From Lumbricus terrestris (lineage: Eukaryota; Annelida; Clitellata; Crassiclitellata; Lumbricidae), in contig OX457043.1 of the NCBI GenBank assembly GCA_949752735.1, positions 38,376,605-38,440,604 on the forward strand: a stretch of DNA of 64,000 bases, in the 5' to 3' direction. Shown piece by piece: positions 25,701 to 37,700 of this stretch. Numbering within the stretch: the first letter of the stretch is position 1; every line of letters starts with the position of its first letter. Made by a program: the position numbers and the translations under genes. Below the pieces are notes generated by a model that saw nothing but the letters and a program-made list of their open reading frames with translations, made no database searches and was not told where the DNA came from.

Positions 25701-28700
25701 TCGGGAAATAAACAGTTTATACTTGCTTAGAACACGTACTTTGTTGCAGCGTGAACCTTTATGCAAGAAAAGAGTAGTTGGGTATAATTTTTCGAATAGT
25801 CACTGTATAAAAATATTTTCCCAAAATAAAAATATTTTTCGACCTACCTACCCAATTTTTTGCAGCTCTGTTACTGGAAACACAACATAATTTTTTTGGC
25901 CTAAGGTATTGCACTAGTATGTCGATGAGGAAATGCTATTGACTGACTGCTACTGTATAGTGGAAGGAAAAACAAATTTGTACAGATCTTTTTGTTATGA
26001 ATGTCCTGTAAAGGGTGGGCCATAAAAAGACCCCTCTACTGTTTTTTCCCCAATATTTTGACCAAGAGTAAGATTTTCAAAATGAAGTTTCACAGGCTTA
26101 TAGACAATTTATATTTACACATGATGACCAGATTTCATCAAACTTTTTCTAACAGAACAAAAGTTGTATCACTTTTAGTGAGGCCACCCACCGTTTTTTG
26201 ACGATTCAAAAACGTAACGCGACAATAAGTAACAAAAAACAATTTTGCTTAGTCACATCTCAAATAACTGTTGTGAAATGAACTTGATAGTGCTTCACAA
26301 CTTGTGTTCAATGTACTCACCACCAGTGCCAGCACTTTTTTTGAGTATCTTTGCAAAGTTCTTGATGGCTCTGTTGATGCGTTCCAAAGACACATCTTCC
26401 CATATCAGCTCCAATGCGACCATCAATTCTTTACCGCTCTTGGTTTGGTTGCAGTTTGTAATATTTCCCCAGCATGGCTCTTCGCAATTGATTATCAATC
26501 CATCCGGTTCAAATCCGGAGACTTGGGACCATTGACTTTCTTAATGAAACCAGTAGAATCAACATTGAGCCGATCTCCGTTCATTTTATGGCAAATATCT
26601 TAACTCTCAGCTTAGCTCTTAATTTTTGCGCTCTCACTGTTTATCAGAGTAAACGTTGTCCATAGCCTTATATCTCCAGGATCTTGCTCAAGAGGTGTCT
26701 GAATACACATTTTATCCGTCATTGACACTTTGGCCATTTTTCATTTTTTAGAAGTTTGAATTTCGTTGCTTTAATAGCAAAATTATTGATCTAACAGATT
26801 CCTTATTTGCCAACGTGATTGTCGTCTTGCTAAGTGACTTCACAATGACGTGCAGCTAAGCTGGTACCCTGTTTCTTTTTAAAGTAGTAATAATAACAAT
26901 TTGATCATCTATCAATATCAAGGCTATTTGATACCAATTATTTGAGATGAGACTGAATAAAATCGTCTTTTCGTTGCGTTACGTTTTTGAATCGTTAGAA
27001 AAACCATGGGTGGCCTCACTAAAAGTGATATAACTTTTGTTCTGTTTGAAATATTTTGATGAAATCTGACCATGATGTGTAAATATAAATTGTCTATAAG
27101 CCTGTTAAATTTCATATCGAAATTCCTACTTTTGGTCAAGATATTGGCAAAAAACCGTAGGTTTTTTACCTGCCCTGTATAATGTCCTGTATTTTTGTGT
27201 CCTGTAAAATGTCCTGTATTTTTATGACAACCTGCTACGACCACTGACTCGATGCAATGGGAGATATGGAACCAGCGCAGGATTAAACTAATCGTGCTAT
27301 GGAAGTAGTTAGACAGCATTGGGAACACACAAAAAACACAGGCCTGGTTGTTAGCATGTATAAGGTGATTGTTTGCTGGTAAAATTGTGAATTAGTAAAA
27401 AGAATTGTGTTTCTGGTGCATTTTAGTTAATCATCCTGGCCAGCAGAGGGCCATTGGAGTTAGTGCGAATTATGCAGACCTACACATATGAGAAGCTGCT
27501 CTGGACGACATCGCGTGTTCTCAAGGTTCTATCTGTCTGCTCTAGCAGTAAACCGGCCATTGTTGAAGCTGGCAAGTATTTTGTTCTGATGTGATTTTCT
27601 ACAGCACTTAATGTTCAAGGCATTCATTCTAATGCAGTGCTGTCCAACCTTTTTGGAACCGTGAGCCGCAGAAGCAATAATTCTGAAGCCGAGGGTCACA
27701 ACAGTAAACTAAAAAGCAGTGACTAAATTTATTGATGATTTATTAACTAGGGTATGATGGTTAATAGAAACTTAGAAATGATTAATGCTTGACAGGCTTC
27801 ATAATATTTTATCACCAAGAAGTATAAGAGTTCTTTTAACCCTGCCTTGCACTCAGTTCAGTTTCAGTTCATTGCACGCACAGCCACAGTTTTGTTGGCT
27901 CAGCTCTACTTGAGGCTGAGCAGATTTCCATCCTCCCACTCTGGCTATTATAAAGACTCATCAAAGCCAGTCTTTGGTCTGAGGGGCTGGCATAGTCGTC
28001 GGCCAAGAAAGAGCCGAAGGCATCACCATTTGTTGGCCCTGGAGGCTCTTCGGTTTTCCTTCCAACCCATAGGACTAGAGCCAGACTATCTCTAGAGTGG
28101 AACGATCACAGCCACCATGGACGTGCTGGAACTCGGTAGACGCCTCAGTAACTGACTTCGAACAAACAATTTGGGACAGTCTGCAAGGTCAGCTTATTTG
28201 AGGACAGGAATAAGAGTTGCTAACTCTTTGCATTTTGATGTAAAAGGGATTTGTATTGGTGTTGATGTGATGGACGCCTTGCAGGGGCGGATCCAGGGGG
28301 CCAATCCGGCCATGGCCCCCCTATTTCAAAAGTGCATAGGACGTGGCCCTCCATTTGGTTTCAACAGTCATTCGACTCCTGTAATAACTTGTGATCATCC
28401 GTTAATTACTGCTTGTAATCATACTGTGTTGTCTCAGTTTGAAAATAGATGAAGTTTATTACTATTATAAATTTAATATTACCAGTGAAACAGTGAGTTA
28501 GTTCTGGCATGGCCCGAAATGTATTATATAAATTCTTTAATATACTGTGCAGCTTTTGCTCTTGAAGTTACTAGAATGTTTTGTGTTTTAGTTTGCACTG
28601 AAAGAATTATATCCTTCAATAAATTTTTTTAGTGAAATTGCGGCAGTGGCGTAGCTACTATGTAATGTAATTGTAACGTAATTAGTAATTTATATAGCGC

Positions 28701-31700
28701 CGCTCACAACCAAGGCCATTCAGTAGCGCTCCCAGTGCGATAACCCCTAGAGAAAAAATAGGTCTTAAGAAGAGAGAGATATGTAGATAACGATCCTGAA
28801 AGTAGAGTCCCACGCAGAGTGGAGGGAAGAGAATTCCACAAGGAGGGCCCAATGATGGTGAAGGATCGAGTTTGAGCAATAGTGGTCCTAGCTCGTGGAA
28901 CAAACAAGTCAGCCCTGTCCAGAGAACGGAGAGGTCGATGAGAAGATGCTGATAGAGGAGAACGAATGAGATCACTGAGATACATCGGTGCAAGACCCAG
29001 TTTGGATTTGAGTACCAGAGAAAGGACTTTATATTGTATGCGGGCAGAGAGAGGAAGCCAGTGTAGTTGGTTAATCATGAACGATGATATATGAGAGTAC
29101 TTAGGAAGGCGCGCAATTAATCGAGCAGCAGCATTAAGGACAGATTGAATGGGAGATAGGTGCAGTGTGTGCAGAGCACATAGTCACACGACCTTCAGGG
29201 GCCCACAGAGATTGTCGAATTATTAATTTAAGACCTAATTTATAATTCACAATATTTTGTGACAGAATTATGTAGTTTTTTTGTGAACACGCATTACTTC
29301 GTTACTTTACTGACGCCTGTCAACCGCCATGTTGTTTTCAGGCAAAACTATACTGAACTCCTTTTACATGTAACTTGTCTTTTCGTTTCGATTTATGATG
29401 GTCAAATTGCAAGATAACGTTATTATTTTATGAACAATAATAAGGAATAGGTTTATTACAGTTTTAAGTCAGGAACAAGAAGAACAAGAACATGAAAGGA
29501 ATCACACCGCCGACACCGGCATAAGATTTTCATTTCGCTGATTCACTTTCTTGTGTCAAGGGTAAAGGCATAGGTCTATATATGCTATCTAGGATAGGTG
29601 TGGTAATTATATGTTCGTCTATCTGTCACGTTAGAGACCTCATACTTGCATTCCAGTCATTTGCTAGATATGATAACGGCAGTGACCTGACATCTTCAAC
29701 AGGTTGAGAATTGCCATAGGTTTGAGGTGATTCAACCCTGGCTAGTCTTTATTAGAGTCACATCAAGTCAAGTCTTCTTTCACCTTTTCACAACCAAACT
29801 CCATGCCGATCATTTCGCATATTGCTCTCAACTCCACTCGGTTCTCACCCAAAAATCATGGAGCACCAAATTGAACACGTGCAGATCAGGATCCCAGGGT
29901 ATCACACATTTGCGCATATTTTGCACTTGTAGGGAATAGTGCTCAACTTATTTTTAGGTGGGGCCTACTATGAAGAATTGATCATTGTCTCGTTTTTGGT
30001 TTTCAATTTGCAAATCATGGACCATGCAGAATTGATAGACGGATGACTTTTTGCTGAACAAAATGCTAGAAGAGAACTCTATTATGTCACGACATTGTTT
30101 TAAGTGGCCTATTAGTAGGCCTACCAATAATAAGCGGATAAGTCTGCAACGTGATAGATTTTAAATTAAGATAAATCACTGCAGTTATAACACCTTTATT
30201 TATCTGGACGTCTCATTTGTGCAGCATTCATGTATTTTCTGTGAGTTGTATTGCATGTGTTAAGGCCTGACAGCAAATGTCATTAATTAGTGATTTTGAT
30301 TGCAAGCACATGTCTTGTGTGCCTGCAATCAAAATCACTTGCATTACAAGGCCAAAACAGGGGCCCATGTGAGACCTCTGCACACGGGCCCATGAAAAGC
30401 TAGCTACGCCACTGAATTACGGTCTTTTAACAGACTACTTGCACAGCTGTTTTGAAACTTGGTGCAAATGAGCAAAATATATTTAGCATTGTGTTATGCA
30501 TAAATTTTATATTTACACATGCCAAATAAAGAATATTTATATATCGAGCCACGGATATTGAGGCATGCGTTTTATCCTGATATTATTTTGTGAATATAAT
30601 GGAACAACTTGACTTGGAATTGATTTTATTTACAATGAAGCGTATTAACTTGGCGACTGTGCTTGTTAGGTGGAATGGCTGCACTGGCTATGCATTTGAG
30701 TCATCCAAGCCAGAGGCTGGTTCAGAATTGCCTCTGGACATTGCGCAATCTGTCCGACACAGCAACACGAGTGGTGAGGAACATTTACTTTAAACTATTA
30801 TCAATGTTAAGTTTCAAAATTACTGCATTTGTGACTATGACTGTTGTGCTAGGGTGGTTCACAGATACATGGTAAAAAATAAAGTTCAAGCTAGAAACCC
30901 AGTGTGTTAGACCTATCATTAGATCATTAGATTTATAGCATCATTGAGATCAAATTTCAGCTTCCAATTCAAACTGGAAGATGGTGCTACGGACTGTGTT
31001 ACTTTGCCCTAGGCTCATAAATAGTCATTATGGTAATTGCAGAAATAAATGTGTCGAGCATATATTCCCACACAATTGTATTTTATTTAAAGATAAAAGC
31101 ATTAAGTACTGTAACATGACAATACATGTGATACTTATTACAACCTGGCCAAAACAGAAGCCCATGCGAGACCTCTGCACACAGGCCCATGAAAAGCTAG
31201 CTTTTTATTTTTGAAAGCTTTTCTTACTCCAAAATATGTAGCCAATGGAATTCGCAGGCCAGTTTCAGCCTCCTCGCATCGTCCACTCCGCTCTTTAAAC
31301 AGATTTGATGTTCTAGTTCCTCCTACTAGAACGGCTATTGCTCAGTCCCATTCCTTTACATCAATTGGCACCTCTTTGGAATACACTGTCTCCTACTCGA
31401 TCTCAACTTCTGACTGGTAATTCCTCCTCCTCATTTTCTTTTCTCAAAACCTATTTCTTCTCTCGTGGCCTTGTGCACTGGGAGTGCCTCTGAACGGTTC
31501 ACCCTAGTAGAGGTGCTTTATAAATGTTTTTATACAATACAATATACAAAAATACGTAAGCAATTGATCATCATGAATTGTAAAATTTCAGTTGGTTCAA
31601 AAATTTGGAAATGTACAAAATGTCAAAAAACATCGTTCAGTCCATGAATGTCGATAGTTCTCATTTTCTTACTTCAACATCCGACGAAGTCTTTAGACTC

Positions 31701-34700
31701 TAGAAGGCTATGCATGCACTGTGTCAACTGCAGATTTCTTTATTGAGTGAGTTGGGTCAGCTCCTACTTCCCTCGACCACATCATCAGTGATGAGTTGAT
31801 TAGTATTCCTTGAATAACTTCACACGTCTCTTAGCATGCATGTTGTTCACCACTTTCCATTGTCTAATTCAGTCTCTGCCTTATTTATAATCCTCGTTCT
31901 CGATCTATTTTTCTGGTGGAAGTAGTGTCGTGAGGCGGAAACTTTCTCCGGAAAGTTTCATATCTTTCCGGAATGTTTCGGAAACTTTCCGACGTATATT
32001 TCCGGGAACTTTCTGACATTTTTCCGCCAATGAAATATTATTAAATGCATACTCAATTCTAATGAGTCCGATTTTCTTTCAATACAATGTTCCACACCAA
32101 TCACTATAAGTAGTTTTAGGTGGTTATAACTGATGGTTTATTCAATAGATGGCAGTGCAAGTGATCATTGTTCAGATTGTTCACACGGCCCAAAAAATAC
32201 ATTTAGGAATTAAATGCAATTAGACTTCGCTGTAAATTTAGAGAAAATATTTTTTATCATTCAGTCACCTTCATATTTGTGAGTTATGAAAATATAAGAC
32301 ACTATGGTTTTAACTTTTAAGTGTTGATAGATTGTTAGATTGTTTCATGTTTATAACAGTTTTTTACACGTTTCCTGCAACAGGGCTGACTGCAGACATG
32401 CAAGCTACAACTATTGTTTAATGTTCATAATAGTTTTAAGTTCAACATTGTTTGCATTGACAGAAGTGCTGTAAATAAAAGGAGTTTAAACAATAATAAA
32501 AATTTCTGAGAGTGAAATTCTGATATTTTCGGAGTTAAATGTATTTTTCCGGTTCTTCGGAAACTTTCCGAAAAGTTTCCGGAAACTTTCCGGCAAAATA
32601 CTTTTCCGGAAAAGCTACCTCACTAGGTGGAAGTGTAAAAAAGGATCACCAATCTTCAGGCATGATGGTAATGTCCTTATTTGCTGAGATGCACAATCAC
32701 CCATGCAAAGCCCCCTACTTCAGTGCCATAGCACCACCCTCTCACCATCCTTCCAGGCTTTACAGTCATTCTGTGGAATATATTCATCTTGTCTGTTATA
32801 GGCAGTTGGTCACATAACCAGACCTTCAGCCTCATCTAGAAAGGTACTACTGGTGGTTTTCTAGGACCATCATGACAGCAATAATGCTGGTCTCCTGGGC
32901 AACTGACTCACATTTCGTGTCAATCCATATAGAAAGATCTTTTCCTGGAGCTACAGCAGCGAGAGAAGTCTTTTATCCATGCTCTTGTGTGAAGGAGGAA
33001 ACCAAATTACACAAGTGGATGAATCTGAGTTTCTTCCTTCTTCATTAGATTGATTACATCACGTTGATCGCTAATAGTTATATTTTGGTGGCTCACTGTA
33101 ACGTGGCCATCCAATGAAGCGCTTTATAAGTTGTCAGATACAGTACAATGTGCATTGTAAATTGGGCTGTCCAGTTTCTTATTGAAGGCTGACTCCAATG
33201 ACAACCATTGATACTAGGGTTGCTCAGCGATTAAAATGTTTAATCGCGATTAATCGTACGATTAATTTTTTTAATCACGATTAAATTGCGATTAATCGCA
33301 TCATGGGAAATATAACAAAGAACTTTGTTTCCAGCAGCAGAGAACATTCTTTCGCATGGAACAGTAGTTGCAGGCGATCCACGATATAACTTGGCTAACT
33401 TAGCAAGTGTCCGGTGTGAACCTTCTTGAGTTTCCACCATTTAAAGGGCAGCAGACAATGTCGATTTGAGGCTCATCTTTGTAACGCAGAAATGCTGTTA
33501 CAGCAGATCTTCGTGCAAGGGGTTCGTCTTCGGAATCCAACAAAAACTCTTGCATACGATTTTTTTCCGTTGGGCCGGAGAGCGTTTGCAACTTTGCTTG
33601 AAGAGTGCAGTCGCTTCTTGCATTGCAGCATCTTTTTCCAGGTCCTCCACAATTGTCTTCATCTGTACCAATATTTCATCTCGATGTTCCTTCGGAATGC
33701 ACTTTAGTGTCTTGAATCAAGGGTCAAGAGCTGTGGCTTTCTTTAACCAAGGTACATTGAAATTATTTCGACTGTGTTGTAGGTCAGCAGTTGCAGCATT
33801 CGACGAGTTAGCCCAAGGCAACTAAGTGAATTAAGCCCAATGTCAGCCTAAGACTTTTGACTTCGCCGCATGCACTCACACATTGCAATGTTTGGTAAAT
33901 TCCTTCGTAAAATGCGATTAAAATTTAATCGCGTTAAACGTTAAAAAATTATCGAGTTAATCGCGCACATTAACTGCGATTAATCAACAACCCTAATTGA
34001 TACCTCAATGAGTTCTTGGTAGTCATATCTGAAACTCACCTTATTTCAGCAGAGTACATGAGAAAGCTGAATACTCTTACATGGAGGGCTTCAGTACCAG
34101 ATAAAACTTCCAGTCCTCGGCTGTTTTCACGTATCACACCTCCCATACAGCTTTAAATCTCCTAAAGATTGGTATTATTGTGAATTCGGTGAACCACAGT
34201 GCAAGATGAAGAAGGTTTTTGGTTAAAATCAATTCCATCACATGATGACGGCATTTCAGCCACAGGAGCTCTTGACCTAGCTTGTCTTGCTGCAAAACGC
34301 ACACTCCATTGAAAATTCATGTGTTCGCATAATGTTGTATCAAAGCTCAGGGTCTGGACATTATCAGTGAGTTTACATAACTCCAGAAAATAATGAATGG
34401 CCTTAGATTTAAATTTTATCCTGCCACAGAAGCTAATTTGGGCACACCAAAGAGTTTATCCACACCATCATCTGAAGCCAGCAATGGCAGGCGTTTCACA
34501 TTTCCTGCTCTAAAGATCTCAGGTAGGATTTTACCATCCAGTATAATACTACCAGTGGATAATCCAGTGCAGGTTCAGATCTTACAGCTTCAGCATGTTC
34601 CATCCTGGTCTTCTTAAACATTCCTTGTTAAGGCTTCTCCGTGAAAGTGGCAGGACAGAAGGACTGCACACAAGCGTTGCAACAATTGGCACCAACAATC

Positions 34701-37700
34701 TCAATGCCTCGTCATCAAATCACCAGAAGTCTCATTTCCATAAAATACACTTGTCACTTAATGACTAAGCAGCTGTCTATTCTTGATTGTGGTAAGTATG
34801 ATAACAAGAGAAACTATTTCAAGCTTGTCTACATGATAAGTGTTGAGTTTTTTACCAAACAAAAACGTATCAAGATTTTTAGTCAATACTATACTACTAT
34901 AATTATGGTAAATTTGTGTGTCATTGAGCACGGTCTTCCAGTCGGAATCTGTGGCTGAAATTATGTCTCAATAATACTAATAACAAGTCTAACAAACTGA
35001 GCGGGTGTCCTGGATTCTAGCTTGAATTTTATGGGGTTTTTACCTGCGTACTGTTGTGCCCTATGTTAATGAGGCGTTAGTTAGCTACGCCGGTAAGCGA
35101 GAGCGGCATTCGTCTGTTGGTTACAACGGACTGCGGTTCAAGCCCCGGGCTGGGAGTTGACATTCAGAGGTTTAGATATCTCGAGCTAGCATGTGTGAGA
35201 CGCAGGGGTGCAAGCTGCTGCGGAGCGACCTTGAGCAAGTTGCTTACCCATCATTGTCTGTGGGGAAGGCAACGGGAAACCACCTCACTCATATCATCCC
35301 CAGGGGCGTAAAGCCAATGAACCTGCCTTCGGGCAGAGAACCATCATCATCAGGTGGCATGTAAAGTGGTACCAGAAATCCTATGCTCATAGCTCAATTT
35401 AGGTAATTGGGTGGAAGAGGTGAGGTACAATGAGGGCATGCCAGTGTTAATGAAGCATGCGGGTGGTGGGATGGAAGAACACAAGTAGCTTCATTTATCA
35501 CAGTTACAGCAATGTTCATTCATCTGCCTTCCGATCTTTGCCCGAATCAGATAAAGGGTCTTGCTTCTAGTTACTAAGTCCCTGCAGTGCTTAACACCTA
35601 AATACTTCTGCGACTTAATGTGCAAGCCTCTTTCTGCAAGATCTTCACGCCCTCTTCGTTCTGCTGACCGTCTCGATATATTTGTACCTCGATCACGAAC
35701 CTCATTGACCCAACATCAGGCTTTTGCTGTTGTGGGTCCCTCGATGTAAAATCACCTTACCTCTGTAATTCGTGTCTGGATTCTGGTAGGAAATTCACCT
35801 GCTTCATTTTGCTGCTTGATGACCTTTCTCTTTTCATGGGCTTGTCACGCAGAGAGCGCTTCTGAATAGCAGAGGTGAGAAGTGCTTTACAAATGTTAGA
35901 TTAGATTAGGTGACAGTTGCCTGCTTTATATCCAGGTTGCTATGCAGAAGTTTCCTTGTGCTGTGTGGTTATGTTTCCCACATGTTAAATGAGTGCTATG
36001 GGAGCTATGGCATTACCATGTGTTTAACAAATTTACGCATAAATGGGCTGCACGTAAATGGGGTGGCTTTGTGTTTGCATGTATGTAAAACTATGTGTAT
36101 AAAAACTGAATATACAGGGTGGATCAAACAAAGTGACCCCCTACTTTTTTGCCAATATCTTGACTAGGGATGTTGATATCGGTTTTTATTAAAAAACCGG
36201 TTATCGGTTTGTAAAATCCGGTTTTAAACCGGTTATCGGTTTTTAATTGCCTCTCGGAAATGTTATATAATTCAAATTAATCTATGCAGGCTTTTACGTA
36301 ACGCAATCCAGCATCAACGACGTTTTTTAAAATTTTCTGATTAGAGATTCAAAATGAACATAATTTACACTGTATGTTTCTAATAAATCTTCATACTTCA
36401 ACATAAATAAAAGATATTCATAATAAACACTTGTCTTTAAAACAAAAAAGGAACTTTCTATTAGTATTTCCAAAGATGCCCAACGACCGCCATGCTGCCT
36501 AATATCTATTACAAAACATAGATCAGGGAGATTTCCATAGAGTTTTGTCTTTAAAACAAAAAAGGAACTTTCTATTAGTATTTCCAAAGATGCCCAACGA
36601 CCGCCATGCTGCCTAATATCTATTACAAAACATAGATCAGGGAGATTTCCATAGAGTAAAAAGGAAGGTAGGTAAGGGCCGGTTGCAATGTACATAAGGT
36701 TGTTGGTTGCAACTCAATTCGCTAGTAACTCGACAGTGGATTGCAGAACAGACCAAACACGAATTTCAGATAGACATAATATATACACTCATCCATAGAC
36801 ATGACATATTAAAATGTAAGATATCTAGGCGCTCAGCTGCAAGACTGCTGGCCAGCCACATGGGATTAAATTTAGAAAAATCTACTAACACTAAGAGCAT
36901 CATTTCTGTTAATTTTCACTGCGATAATGATAAGAAAAATAAATACGATTATCGTTTGGTAAATTATATAAACGGTTATCGGATTCAGAACCGATAACCG
37001 GATTTCCGGTTATCGTTTCACATCCCTAATCTTGACCAGAAATAAGAATTTTTTAATCCTGTTTGCATGCTTAAAGGTAATTCATATCTATATACAACAG
37101 CCAAATCTCATCAATAAATTAAAAAAGAACAAGTTATATCATTTTTAGTGGGCCCACCCACTGGTTTTTTTTAGAATCAAAGCTATCCTGCATCCAGTTA
37201 TCATCAATCAATGTAGCACACATGCTACATAATTTAATCTCTCCTATAGGAATCAAGAAAAAATTGTGGGTTTATTATTGGCAGACTTTCGGGCATTCGG
37301 ATTGGATTTTGCTAAGATTTTGACAGCCCTAGCGATATCTATGGCTGGCTTTTAGAGCCAGCTAAAGGACTAGTGGACTACTTGTCTTTTTCTTCATACT
37401 TGCAGTTTTATTTTATACTTTCGGTGGACTATTTAAGTATCTTTTTATTGTGTTGTCTGATTAACGTGTTTGTGACTGTTTAGGAGGGTTTGGAGCCACT
37501 TCTTCAAATGCTTGTGCAACTACTTTCTTCCAATGATGTCAATATAGTGACTTGTGTCACAGGAATCCTCTCCAACATGACCTGTAACAACCAAGCCAAC
37601 AAATTGGCTGTCAGTCAGTTTGGTGGAGTGGAAGCCTTGGTACGAACTGTGTTGCAAGCTGGTGAACATCAGGAAATCACTGAGCCTGCGGTTAGTGGCT

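Larger units (their letters stand above)
19073..27246. mobile_element. large nested block bounded by hAT-like ends
   Basis: The left end CAGTGGTCGTAGCAG at 19073 and its exact complement at 27232-27246 bound 8174 bp. CCTGTATTTTT words lie just inside both ends. Outside, minus-strand LINE RT sequence continues in the same frame on both sides, so the block looks like an insertion. The target duplication is poor (ACTCAA against ACTCGA), so the age or identity of the element is uncertain. Most of its bulk is later insertions. No intact transposase. Confidence 0.5.

Noticed and set aside
27576..27577. Alternative GT donor for exon 6
   Set aside because: It breaks the frame into exon 7, which is unambiguous beta-catenin.
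30590..30875. 67- and 70-codon open frames around exon 7
   Set aside because: Only 30670-30773 matches beta-catenin; the remainder is intron read-through.
35072..35160. Functional tRNA gene
   Set aside because: Same reason; it is the head of a repeated SINE.
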